Assembly: GCF_900100965.1 (NCBI RefSeq)
Contig: NZ_FMUJ01000007.1
Span: 17,690 to 81,689, forward strand
Direction: 5' to 3'
Length of the DNA stretch: 64,000 bases
From: Variovorax sp. EL159
Lineage (GTDB): Bacteria; Pseudomonadota; Gammaproteobacteria; Burkholderiales; Burkholderiaceae_C
The position numbers and the translations under genes are program-made. Positions 54,524-62,484 of this stretch are shown here, piece by piece. The notes beneath the pieces are model-generated. The model ran no database searches. It had not been told where the DNA came from and was given only the letters and a program-made list of their open reading frames with translations. Positions within the stretch are counted from its first letter, which is position 1; each line of letters starts with the position of its first letter.

Positions 54524-56209
54524 TTACATCTTGCTCGGCGCACTGACGCCAAGAATCGCGAGGCCATTGTGCAGCACCTGCGCGGTCGCGGCGACCAGCG
54601 CCAGCCGGGCCAGCTTGACCGCTTCGTCGTCGACCAGAATGCGCTCGGCGTCGTAATAACTGTGGTAGCAGGCGGCCAGTTCGCGCAGGTAGAAGGTGAC
54701 GTCGTGGGGTGCGAAATCCTTGGCCGCGGCGGTGAGCATGGCCGGGTACTTGGCCAGCAGCAGCATCAGCGCCTGGGCCGCCGGGCTTTCGAGCGGCGAC
54801 AGGTCGACGCCCGCCAGCGTGGCGCGGTCGCCGCCCCAGCCGGCCAGCACCGAGCAGATGCGCGCATGCGCGTACTGCACGTAGTACACCGGGTTGTCGT
54901 TGTTCTTCGTCACGGCAAGGTCGACGTCGAAGGTGTATTCGGTGTCGGGCTTGCGGCTGAGCAGGAAGAAGCGGATGGCGTCGGTGCTGGTCCACTCGAT
55001 CAGGTCGCGCAGCGTGACGTAGCTGCCGGCGCGCTTGCTGATCTTGACCTCTTCGCCACCCTTCATCACGCGCACCATGGTGTGCAGCACGTAGTCGGGG
55101 TAGCCCTCGGGGATGCCCTCGCCCGCCGCCTGCAGGCCGGCGCGCACGCGCGCGATGGTGCCGTGGTGGTCGGTGCCCTGGATGTTGATGACCTTGTGAA
55201 AGCCCCGCTCCCACTTGGCGATGTGGTACGCCACGTCGGGTACGAAGTAGGTGTACGTGCCGTCCTGCTTCTTCATCACGCGGTCTTTGTCGTCGCCGTA
55301 GTCGGTCGACTTCAGCCACAGCGCGCCGTCTTGTTCGTAGGTCTTGCCGGCGGCCACGAGCTTTTGCACGGCGGCCTCGACACGGCCGCTGGTATAGAGG
55401 CTCGACTCCAGGTAGTACTGGTCGAAGTGCACGCGGAAGGCCTGCAGATCAAGGTCTTGCTCGCGGCGCAGGTAGGCCACGGCGAACTCGCGGATCGCGT
55501 CGATGTCCTCGATGTCGCCGGTGGCGGTGACTTCGCGGTCTTCCGACTTGACGGTCTTCTTCGCCTTGAAGTCTTCGGCGATCTCGGCGATGTAGTCACC
55601 GTTGTAGGCCGGGGCCTTCTCGCCGCTCGGCCATTCGGCGTCGCCGGGCTTGAAGCCGCGCGCGCGCAGCTGCGTGCTGTTGGCCAGCGTCTGGATCTGC
55701 ACGCCGGCGTCGTTGTAGTAGTACTCGCGCCACACGCTCTCGCCCTGCGAGGCGCGCAGGTTGCAGATGGCGTCGCCCAGCGCAGCCTGGCGGCCGTGGC
55801 CGACGTGCAGCGGGCCGGTCGGGTTGGCCGAGACGAACTCGACCAGCACCTTCTCGCCGGTGGCGGGCTGCTGGCCGAAGGTGTCGCCGGCCGACAGCAC
55901 CTCGCGCACGATCTGCTGCTTGGCCGCCGTCTTCAGGCGGATGTTGAGAAAGCCGGGGCCGGCGATCTCGATTGCCTCGACCCATTGGCCGAAAGCGGGG
56001 GTGGCGAGCAGCGCAGCGCTCAATTGCTCGGCCAGTTCGCGGGGCTTGCGCCCCAGCGGCTTGGCGAGCTGCATCGCGGCCGTGCTGGCGAAATCGCCAT
56101 GCGCTGCCACCTTGGGCGACTCGAACGCGGCTTTGGAGCCAGCGCCGGGCGAGAGGGATTCGAGCGTGTTCGCGAGCGCCGCGAGCAGCTCCTGTTTGAC
56201 CAATAGCAT
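54524..56209 (-). CDS. argS: Arginine-tRNA ligase
   Basis: A 561-aa class I synthetase that charges arginine tRNA. HVGH (135-138) is the HIGH-type motif. The KMSKS equivalent is degenerate as usual for ArgRS (EEVKISKRAGSYV). The N-terminal Add1 domain, Arg-binding residues in EFVSANPTGPLHVGHGR and a C-terminal anticodon-binding DALR domain (ARICSVLAGWGG...AKMVLHNGLAILGVSAPSKM-like) are all there. ATG at 56209 begins the family N-terminus. Confidence 0.97.
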   Translation of the reverse strand: MLLVKQELLAALANTLESLSPGAGSKAAFESPKVAAHGDFASTAAMQLAKPLGRKPRELAEQLSAALLATPAFGQWVEAIEIAGPGFLNIRLKTAAKQQIVREVLSAGDTFGQQPATGEKVLVEFVSANPTGPLHVGHGRQAALGDAICNLRASQGESVWREYYYNDAGVQIQTLANSTQLRARGFKPGDAEWPSGEKAPAYNGDYIAEIAEDFKAKKTVKSEDREVTATGDIEDIDAIREFAVAYLRREQDLDLQAFRVHFDQYYLESSLYTSGRVEAAVQKLVAAGKTYEQDGALWLKSTDYGDDKDRVMKKQDGTYTYFVPDVAYHIAKWERGFHKVINIQGTDHHGTIARVRAGLQAAGEGIPEGYPDYVLHTMVRVMKGGEEVKISKRAGSYVTLRDLIEWTSTDAIRFFLLSRKPDTEYTFDVDLAVTKNNDNPVYYVQYAHARICSVLAGWGGDRATLAGVDLSPLESPAAQALMLLLAKYPAMLTAAAKDFAPHDVTFYLRELAACYHSYYDAERILVDDEAVKLARLALVAATAQVLHNGLAILGVSAPSKM

Positions 56210-56342
56210 CTGCGAATTTTACCGGGGGCAAACCCGGGGACCGTTAACGTTCGTCATCCGATCGTTGTCCTGGCCCGTTACGATGGTCAGCCCCGGGGCG
56301 GGGCACCTGTCACAACCCAACCTTGCAAGGACACATCCCATC

Positions 56343-56678
56343 ATGAAGAAGCTCCTTTCCCTGGTCGTTCTGGGCGCATGCCTTTCCTTCGGTGCCGCAC
56401 AGGCCCAAGACAAGGCCGCCGCGCCAGCTGCAGCACCTGCCGCGGCCGCCGCCCCCGCCGCTGGCGCAAGCTGCGACGCCAAGGCGGTCGACAAGAACGG
56501 CAAGGCCCTGGCCGGTGCCGCCAAGGCCAGCTCGATCAAGAAGTGCGAGAAAGAAGCCAAGGCTGCAGCAGCTCCCGCCTGCGCAACCAAGGCGGTCGAC
56601 AAGAACGGCAAGGCCCTGGCCGGCGCCGCCAAGAACAGCTTCATGAAGAAGTGCGAAGCGGATGCAGCCAAGGGCTGA
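56343..56678 (+). CDS. PsiF-repeat secreted protein, two repeats
   Basis: The 111-aa product has a signal peptide (MKKLLSLVVLGACLSFGAAQAQ, cut near 21), an Ala/Pro spacer, and two PsiF-type repeats with Cys pairs 44/68 and 80/104 (C..AKAVDKNGKALAGAAK..IKKCEK and C.TKAVDKNGKALAGAAK..FMKKCEA). PsiF is phosphate-starvation inducible in E. coli, with no known activity. The two repeats are nearly identical at the DNA level: a 47-bp direct repeat at 56479-56525 and 56587-56633 differs at one base. Promoter region shared divergently with argS. Confidence 0.88.
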   Translation: MKKLLSLVVLGACLSFGAAQAQDKAAAPAAAPAAAAAPAAGASCDAKAVDKNGKALAGAAKASSIKKCEKEAKAAAAPACATKAVDKNGKALAGAAKNSFMKKCEADAAKG

Positions 56679-56706
56679 TACATCGCCGCGCTGAAGCTGG
56701 CGCAAG

Positions 56707-56735
56707 AAAAAGGCCCGCCGCGTGCGGGCCTTTTT
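56707..56735. terminator. Bidirectional Rho-independent terminator
   Basis: AAAAAGGCCCGC (56707-56718), loop CGCGT, GCGGGCCTTTTT (56724-56735): a 12-bp perfect stem with A- and T-runs on both sides. It serves the PsiF gene on the plus strand and the DUF2214 gene on the minus strand. Confidence 0.9.
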
Positions 56736-56750
56736 CATGGGGCCGTCTGC

Positions 56751-57203
56751 CTACTTGCCGAAGCCGCGCGCGAAGAACACCGCCACCAGCGGGATCACCG
56801 CAATGATGTGCGCCTGCACCATCACCAGCTTGCGGGTTTTCTTGATCTCGGCCTCGGCCGGCAGCTTGCCGCTGGCGCGCAGCGTCTTGCGCCAGCGGAA
56901 ATACGTGAGCGTCGGGAAGATCGACAGCACGCCCACGATGATGAACAGCCCCAGCTTCACGTGCAGCAGCGGGTTGGTCCAGTACCAGGCCGTGCCCTTC
57001 ACGCCCCACCAGGTGCGCGCGATGCCGGTCACCAGCACGGCGATGGCGGCAATGCCGTAGACCATGTCGATCTTGGCCAGCCGCTCCACCACCGCGGCAT
57101 TCAGCCACTGGACCCGGCACAGCGCCGCCTCGCTGGAGATGAAGACGACCATCGTCAGGATGGCCAGCAAGTGCAGGTAGGCGAGGATGGCTTCGAGCGT
57201 CAT
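56751..57203 (-). CDS. DUF2214-like integral membrane protein
   Basis: The 150-aa protein has four hydrophobic helices (TLEAILAYLHLLAILTMVVFISS, YGIAAIAVLVTGIAR, VKLGLFIIVGVLSIF, VMVQAHIIAVIPLVAVFFA). It matches the DUF2214 family, of unknown function. Two conserved His (YLHLL, LLHVK) could bind a heme or metal. Single gene, ending at a bidirectional terminator. Confidence 0.8.
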   Translation of the reverse strand: MTLEAILAYLHLLAILTMVVFISSEAALCRVQWLNAAVVERLAKIDMVYGIAAIAVLVTGIARTWWGVKGTAWYWTNPLLHVKLGLFIIVGVLSIFPTLTYFRWRKTLRASGKLPAEAEIKKTRKLVMVQAHIIAVIPLVAVFFARGFGK

Positions 57204-57263
57204 CGATGGCTTTCTTCTCAGTGGGTTGCAAATGCAAACAGATTGTGCCGCCGCTCGAACGCC

Positions 57264-58190
57264 CTACGCCCTGCCTCCCCAGAATTCCGGGTTTCCGTAC
57301 TGCTCCTTGAGGAAATCAAGCCACAGTCGCACCCGCAGCGGCAGGTGCTTGGCGCCTGCGAACACCGCGTAGATGCCGTTGGGCGGCGCGGCGAAGTCGT
57401 CGAGCAGCGGCACCAGCAGGCCGGCGTCGATCTCGGCCTCGACCTCCCAGGTGCTGCGCCAGGCGATGCCGTGGCCGGCCAGGCACCAGTCGTGCAGCAC
57501 CTGGCCGTCGGAGCAGTCGAGCGGGCCGCTCGGGCGCAGATGGATCAGCTCTTGTGCGCCGCCCTCGGCGGTAATGCGAAAGGCCCAGCCGCGCGTCTGC
57601 GAAGCGTCGCTCGACAGCGTCAGGCAGGCAAAGCGCGAGAGCTCGCCGGGATGCTTGGGCATGCCGTGCCGTCGGATGAATTCGGGCGTCGCCACGCAGC
57701 GCCGCCGGTTGTCGGCCAGCCGCACGCTCACCAGCGACGAGTCGGGCAGGTCGCCCACGCGCACCGCGCAATCGAAGCTCTCGCCGGTCACGTCGACCAC
57801 GCGGTCGCTGAGGTTGAGCGAGATCGTCACTTCCGGATGCAACGCATGAAAGCGCGGCACCAGCGGCGCCACATGACGGCGGCCGAAGCCCGCCGGCGCC
57901 GTCACGCGCAGATGCCCGCTGGCCTTGATGCCGCCGGCGCTCACGCTGGCTTCGGCATTCGCGAACTCGGCCAGCAGGCGCTGGCAGTCTTCGAGAAAGG
58001 CGCTGCCCTCGTGCGTGAGCGTGATGCGTCGCGTGGTGCGCACCAGCAGCTTGACGCCCAGCCGCTCTTCGAGCGCATCGAGGCGGCGGCCCATGATCGC
58101 GGGCGCCACGCCCTCGGCCTTGGCCGCGGCGGTCAGGCCGCCACGGGTCGCGACCGAGACGAAGGATTCGAGTTGCTTCAGGCGGTCCAT
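57264..58190 (-). CDS. LysR-type transcriptional regulator
   Basis: The 308-aa regulator has a winged helix (about 1-60: MDRLKQLESFVSVATRGGLTAAAKAEGVAPAIMGRRLDALEERLGVKLLVRT) and a PBP2-like effector domain of the CrgA/DntR-type group. It follows the Bug gene on the same strand by 40 nt, not divergently, so it may be at the end of that operon or have its own promoter. Confidence 0.92.
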   Translation of the reverse strand: MDRLKQLESFVSVATRGGLTAAAKAEGVAPAIMGRRLDALEERLGVKLLVRTTRRITLTHEGSAFLEDCQRLLAEFANAEASVSAGGIKASGHLRVTAPAGFGRRHVAPLVPRFHALHPEVTISLNLSDRVVDVTGESFDCAVRVGDLPDSSLVSVRLADNRRRCVATPEFIRRHGMPKHPGELSRFACLTLSSDASQTRGWAFRITAEGGAQELIHLRPSGPLDCSDGQVLHDWCLAGHGIAWRSTWEVEAEIDAGLLVPLLDDFAAPPNGIYAVFAGAKHLPLRVRLWLDFLKEQYGNPEFWGGRA

Positions 58191-58230
58191 GGGGCGGAAA
58201 CTATATCGCCCGCCGCAACGGCGCCCGCTC

Positions 58231-59211
58231 TTATTCGGGCTGCACGCCCGCCTCGCGCACCGCCGCGCCCCAGCGCGCGTGCTCCGAGCGGATGTACTGC
58301 GCCGCCTGCTCCGGGCTGCCGCCGCCGGGCGTGCTGCCCTCGGCCAGCAGTTGCGAGATGGTGGCGGGCTTGGCCAGCGCCTTGTCGATCGCGGCGTTGA
58401 GCTTCTTCACGATGTCGGCGGGCGTGCCGGCCGGCACGACGATGGCCTTCCAGTCCACCGCCTCGAAGCCCTTGTAGCTTTCGGCCACGGTCGGCACCTC
58501 GGGCATCACCGGCAGCCGCTTGGCCGAGGTGACGGCCAGCGCGCGCAGCTTGCCACCCTTGACCATGGCCAGCGCGCCCTGCGGCGTGGCGAACATGTAG
58601 TCGGTCTGGCCGCCGAGCAGGTCGGTGATGGCGGGCGCCGCGCCCTTGTACGGCACGTTGAGCACCTTGAAGCCCGCGCGCTTGGCGAGCACCTCGCCGG
58701 CCATGTGACCCAGCGTGCCGGTGCCGGCAAGCGCCTGCTTGATCTCGCCGGGTTTGGCCTTGGCGGCCGTGACGAGGTCGGCCAGCGACTTGAACGGCGC
58801 GTCCGCGCGCACCACCAGCACCACGGGCTGCGAGGCAACGATCGATACCGCCACCAGGTCCTTCAGCGCGTCGTACGGCATCTTGGGAAACAGCGTCGGG
58901 TTGATCGCCAGGTTGGCGGTCTGCCCCAGGCCGACCGTGTAGCCGTCGGGCTTGGACTTGGCCACCACATCCATGCCGATGTTGCCGTTGCCGCCCGCGC
59001 GGTTGTCGACGATGAAGGTCCACTTGGTGTCGTCGATGAGCTTCTGCGCGATCAGGCGCGCCACGATGTCGGTGGCGCCGCCCGGCGTGTAGGGCACGAC
59101 GAGGCGCACCGGCTTCTCGGGCCAGGCGGTGTCGGCGAGGGCGGGGGCGGCGTTCGGGCATGCGGCGGCCGCGGCGCACGCCAGCAAGGCGCGCCGTGTG
59201 GTTGAAAACAT
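58231..59211 (-). CDS. Tripartite tricarboxylate transporter receptor (Bug family), 2
   Basis: The 326-aa receptor has a signal peptide (to about 26, PALADTAWPEKP) and family motifs: RLVVPYTPGGATDIVARLIAQKL, VDNRAGGNGNIGMD, VPYKGAAPAITDLLGGQTDYMF. It probably brings in the carboxylate fed to the CoA-transferase encoded 4 nt upstream. No TctA/B membrane genes are adjacent. Confidence 0.94.
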   Translation of the reverse strand: MFSTTRRALLACAAAAACPNAAPALADTAWPEKPVRLVVPYTPGGATDIVARLIAQKLIDDTKWTFIVDNRAGGNGNIGMDVVAKSKPDGYTVGLGQTANLAINPTLFPKMPYDALKDLVAVSIVASQPVVLVVRADAPFKSLADLVTAAKAKPGEIKQALAGTGTLGHMAGEVLAKRAGFKVLNVPYKGAAPAITDLLGGQTDYMFATPQGALAMVKGGKLRALAVTSAKRLPVMPEVPTVAESYKGFEAVDWKAIVVPAGTPADIVKKLNAAIDKALAKPATISQLLAEGSTPGGGSPEQAAQYIRSEHARWGAAVREAGVQPE

Positions 59212-59215
59212 GGGG

Positions 59216-60406
59216 TCAGTCTCCGAGGGTGATGTGGTGTGTCTCGAGGGCGGCGATCTCTTCATCGCTGTAGCCCACTTCTTTCAGCAGCTCGCGGCTG
59301 TGTTCGCCGATGTGCGGCGGCTGCAGCCGGATGCCGGGTCGCTCGCCGTCCAGCGTGAACGGCATGAGCGGCACCTTGGCGGTGCTGCCGTCGTTCATGC
59401 GCACCGGCGCAAGGCCGCCGGTGGCATTGAGGTGCGGGTCGTCGAACAGCTCCTGCGGCCGCGTGATCGGCGCGAAGGGCAGCTCGTTCTGCTCGAACAC
59501 GGCGGCCAGTTCGGCCGCGCTGCGGTTCGCCAGGTGCGAGCGCAGGATCGGCATCATCCAGTCGCGCGCCAGCACCCGGTCGTTGTTGGTCTTCAGGCGC
59601 GGATCGGCCAGCATCTCTTCGAGGCCGAAGGCCTTGCAGAAGATGGCCCACTGCTTGTCGCTCACGGCGGCAAGGAAGATCTGCTCGCCGTCCTTCACGG
59701 TGAACACGTCGTACACGGCCCAGGCCGAGATGCGGCTGGGCATCGGGTCGGCCGCCTTGCCGGTGGCGGCGAACTGCATCATGTGCTGCGCGACGAGGAA
59801 CACGTTGTTCTCGAACAGCGCCGACTGCACCTCGCAGCCCTTGCCGGTAAGGTCGCGCTGGCGCAGCGCGGCCATCGCGCCGATGGCGCCGAACATGCCG
59901 CCCATGATGTCGTTCACGCTGGTGCCCGCGCGCAGCGGGTCGCCCGAGCGGCCGGTCATGTAGGCCAGGCCGCCCATCATCTGCACCACTTCGTCGAGCG
60001 CGGTGCGGTGGTCGTACGGCCCCGGCAGAAAGCCCTTGTGGCTCACGTAGACGAGGCGCGGGTTGAGCTTGGAAAGCGTGTCGTAGTCGAGCCCCAGCTT
60101 CTTCATCGTGCCGGGCTTGAAGTTCTCGCTCACGATGTCGGCGGTGGCGATCAGGCGCAGCGCCGCTTCCACGCCTTCGGGCTTCTTCAGGTCGAGCGCG
60201 ATGCTCTTCTTGTTGCGGTTGAAGGTCGGAAAAAAACCCGAGCCCGAGCCGAGCAGCCGGCGCGTGTTGTCGCCCTCGATGGGCTCGACCTTGATGACCT
60301 CGGCACCGAGATCGGCCAGCAGCAGCCCGCAGGTCGGGCCCATCACCATGTGGGTGAACTCGACGACGCGGACGCCGGCGTAGGGAAGAGGATTCGCTTC
60401 AGACAT
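59216..60406 (-). CDS. Class III CoA-transferase (CaiB/BaiF family)
   Basis: A 396-aa enzyme that moves CoA between carboxylates, forming a covalent aspartyl intermediate. The catalytic Asp is probably Asp166 (GTSVNDIMGG). Other marks are ADLGAEVIKVEP, FFPTFNRNKKSIALDLKKPEG and DIVSENFKPGTMKKLGLDY. It begins at ATG 60406, 8 nt inside the 3' end of the lyase gene, so the two are translationally coupled. The pair suggests activation of a branched dicarboxylic acid followed by lyase cleavage. Confidence 0.93.
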   Translation of the reverse strand: MSEANPLPYAGVRVVEFTHMVMGPTCGLLLADLGAEVIKVEPIEGDNTRRLLGSGSGFFPTFNRNKKSIALDLKKPEGVEAALRLIATADIVSENFKPGTMKKLGLDYDTLSKLNPRLVYVSHKGFLPGPYDHRTALDEVVQMMGGLAYMTGRSGDPLRAGTSVNDIMGGMFGAIGAMAALRQRDLTGKGCEVQSALFENNVFLVAQHMMQFAATGKAADPMPSRISAWAVYDVFTVKDGEQIFLAAVSDKQWAIFCKAFGLEEMLADPRLKTNNDRVLARDWMMPILRSHLANRSAAELAAVFEQNELPFAPITRPQELFDDPHLNATGGLAPVRMNDGSTAKVPLMPFTLDGERPGIRLQPPHIGEHSRELLKEVGYSDEEIAALETHHITLGD

Positions 60407-61334
60407 GTGCGTTGTGTTCCTGGACAAAACCCTTGGGCAGGCCGGCTTCGGGCGTCATGCCGTAGACCGGTTCGCCGGGCAGGCCGGCCATGAGCGGCGC
60501 GCGCGCCGCGATGAGTTTCTGGATGTCGATGCCGGTGCGCACGCCCATGGCCTCGAACATGAAGACGAGGTCTTCGGTCACGGCATTGCCCGAGGCGCCG
60601 GGCGCGTAAGGGCAGCCGCCGAGCCCGCCGAGCGAAGCGTCGAAAGTGCGCACGCCTTCGTCCCACGCCGCAAGGCAGTTCGCCAGGCCGAGGCCGCGCG
60701 TGTTGTGCATGTGGGCCGCGCCGGCATGCACGCCGATCTCCGCACGCAGGCGCTTGAAGAGCCGGCGCACCTGCGCGGGGTTGGCATAGCCCACGGTGTC
60801 GGAAAGGCCCGACTCGTCGGCACCGGCCTCGATGCATTGCGCGGCAAGACGGATCACGTCGTCTTCCGGCACCAGCCCCTGCAGCGTGCAGCCGAAGGCG
60901 GTGGAGATGCCGGCTTCAAGCTTCACATGCGGCGCGATGGCGCGGCGCAGTTCGGCGATGGCACGCACCTCCTCGACCATCTCGGTCGGCGTCTTGCGCA
61001 CGTTGGCCAGCGAATGCGCCACGCTGGCCGACACCGGCATCGTGAGCTTGTGCACGCCGGCTTCGAGCGCGGCCTGTGCGCCCTTGCGGTTGGGCACCAG
61101 CGCCATCACCATGAGGCCGGGAAGCGTGATCGCGTGGCGCACCACCTCGGCCGCATCGGCCATCTGCGGCAGCAGCTTCGCTGGCACGAAGGAAGCGACC
61201 TCGATCTCGCGCACGCCGGCCGCGTGGAGCGCGTCGATCCAGCGCAGTTTGTCGGCCGTGGGCATGGTGGCCTTGACCGATTGCAGGCCATCGCGCGGGC
61301 CGACCTCGCTGATGAGGACGTCGGGGGGTGTCAT
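60399..61334 (-). CDS. Hydroxymethylglutaryl-CoA lyase-family enzyme
   Basis: A 311-aa TIM-barrel lyase of the HMGL family. Catalytic EVGPRDGLQ (Arg14, Asp15), metal ligands His208/His210 in HMHNTRGLGLAN and the signature Cys241 in GLGGCPYAPGASGN are all present. It cleaves 3-hydroxy-3-methylglutaryl-CoA to acetyl-CoA plus acetoacetate, or related CoA esters such as citramalyl-CoA. It is the first gene of a four-gene minus-strand set and its promoter faces the divergent IclR gene, which carries clear operators. Confidence 0.92.
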   Translation of the reverse strand: MTPPDVLISEVGPRDGLQSVKATMPTADKLRWIDALHAAGVREIEVASFVPAKLLPQMADAAEVVRHAITLPGLMVMALVPNRKGAQAALEAGVHKLTMPVSASVAHSLANVRKTPTEMVEEVRAIAELRRAIAPHVKLEAGISTAFGCTLQGLVPEDDVIRLAAQCIEAGADESGLSDTVGYANPAQVRRLFKRLRAEIGVHAGAAHMHNTRGLGLANCLAAWDEGVRTFDASLGGLGGCPYAPGASGNAVTEDLVFMFEAMGVRTGIDIQKLIAARAPLMAGLPGEPVYGMTPEAGLPKGFVQEHNAHV

Positions 61335-61371
61335 CGACTTTGTCTCCTTGAAGCGATCTGGCGTTGATCGC

Positions 61372-61400
61372 TTGACAGTTCTGTCTTACAGAACTAAATT
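61372..61400 (+). promoter_or_regulatory. Sigma-70 promoter of the IclR gene
   Basis: TTGACA (61372-61377), a 17-bp spacer and TAAATT (61395-61400): an excellent promoter reading towards the regulator. The spacer is exactly the perfect operator palindrome GTTCTGT-ctt-ACAGAAC, so a bound repressor would block RNA polymerase. Confidence 0.8.
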
Positions 61401-61415
61401 CCGTTAAACAGAATT
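61378..61415. promoter_or_regulatory. Two tandem operators for the IclR-type regulator
   Basis: Site 1 is GTTCTGTCTTACAGAAC (61378-61394), a perfect 7-bp inverted repeat with 3-bp spacer. Site 2 is AATTCCGTTAAACAGAATT (61397-61415), near-perfect, sharing the TTCYGTNNNACAGAA consensus. Their centres are 20 bp apart (two helical turns), so dimers would bind on one DNA face. Placement between the divergent genes suggests autoregulation and control of the lyase operon. Confidence 0.75.
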
Positions 61416-61451
61416 AGACCGCCGATCGACTTTCCCTGTCAAGCCCAAGCC

Positions 61452-62192
61452 ATGCCCCGCAAAGCCCAGACCGGATCGGTTTCCGACCTCAATGCCGCCC
61501 CCGGCGGCGCGGCTGCGGTCGACCGCGCGTTGAGCCTGCTCTCGGCCTTCCAGCCGGGCGACGAGGCGCTGTCGCTCGCGCAGTTCGCCGAGCGCACGCA
61601 GCTCTACAAGAGCACGGCGCTGCGGCTGCTGGCCTCGCTCGAACATGCACGGCTCATCCGCCGGCAGGACGACGGGCGCTACGCACTCGGCACCGAGATC
61701 GCGCGGCTGCACGGTCTCTATGCAGCCTCGCAGTCGCTCGACCGCATCGTGTTGCCCGTGCTGCGTTCGCTGGCTGCCGCAACGGGCGAAAGCGCGGCGT
61801 ACCACGTGCGGCAAGACCAGGGCGACAGCTGGGTGCGCCTGTGCCAGTTCCGGGTCGATTCATCGCATGTGGTGCGCGACCACGTGCGCGCGGGCGACCT
61901 GCTGCCCAACGACCGGGGCGCGGGCGCGCGCGTGCTGATCGCCTTCGGGCCCGAGGCCGAGCGGCCGCGCGGCACCAAGGAACGAAAGCTGTACGACACC
62001 ATTCGCGCGCAGGGCTACTGCGCGCTGGTGGGCGACCGCACGGCCGAACTGGCGGGCATTTCTGCACCGGTGTTTCGTGCCGATGGCAGCCTTGCCGCGG
62101 CGGTCACGTTGACGATGCCGACGCATCGCTATGACGAGCGCTATATCGAGCCTGTGCGTGCTGCGGCGACGGAACTCAGCGGGCAGGTTTGA
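61452..62192 (+). CDS. IclR-family transcriptional regulator
   Basis: The 246-aa protein has an N-terminal winged helix (about 22-82: AVDRALSLLSAFQPGDEALSLAQFAERTQLYKSTALRLLASLEHARLI) and a GAF-like effector domain (AAYHVRQDQGDSWVRL..., HVVRDHVRAGDLLPNDRGAGARVLIAF). Divergent from the HMGL-type gene. The effector is probably the pathway substrate or its CoA ester. Confidence 0.94.
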   Translation: MPRKAQTGSVSDLNAAPGGAAAVDRALSLLSAFQPGDEALSLAQFAERTQLYKSTALRLLASLEHARLIRRQDDGRYALGTEIARLHGLYAASQSLDRIVLPVLRSLAAATGESAAYHVRQDQGDSWVRLCQFRVDSSHVVRDHVRAGDLLPNDRGAGARVLIAFGPEAERPRGTKERKLYDTIRAQGYCALVGDRTAELAGISAPVFRADGSLAAAVTLTMPTHRYDERYIEPVRAAATELSGQV

Positions 62193-62212
62193 TTTGAGCG
62201 GTGCGGAGTCGA

Positions 62213-62463
62213 TTCGGGGCGTGTGCACAGGACACCGGGTACTCCCCTCCGCGAATGTCCCCCGCTTCGCTCCTCCTTTATTTCGCTGCGGGGAGCACCC
62301 GGTGCCCTGCGCACAAAAGGCGCTGCCGTTGTGCTCGCCGATCAACGACCACTCTGAACAACGCCCACGCTGGCGGGGTGCCTTGCGCAGCGAAATAAAG
62401 GAGGAGGCCGCAGGCCGGGGGACATTCGCGGAGCAAGGCACCCCGTCGGCGTGGGCGCCGCCC
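62213..62463. repeat. Nested palindromic intergenic repeat, right copy (inverted)
   Basis: The inverted counterpart of 1-257. All four shared modules are present, including both TTTATTTCGCTGCG and GAATGTCCCCC blocks. The central hairpin of one interior is shortened (GC-gaa-GC, read in the orientation of copy 1) compared with GGGGC-gca-GCCCC there, and the other matches exactly. It fills the convergent intergenic gap between the IclR gene and a Bug gene, where a bidirectional terminator would otherwise be expected. Confidence 0.9.
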
Positions 62464-62484
62464 TGAACAGCGTCCGAATAGATC

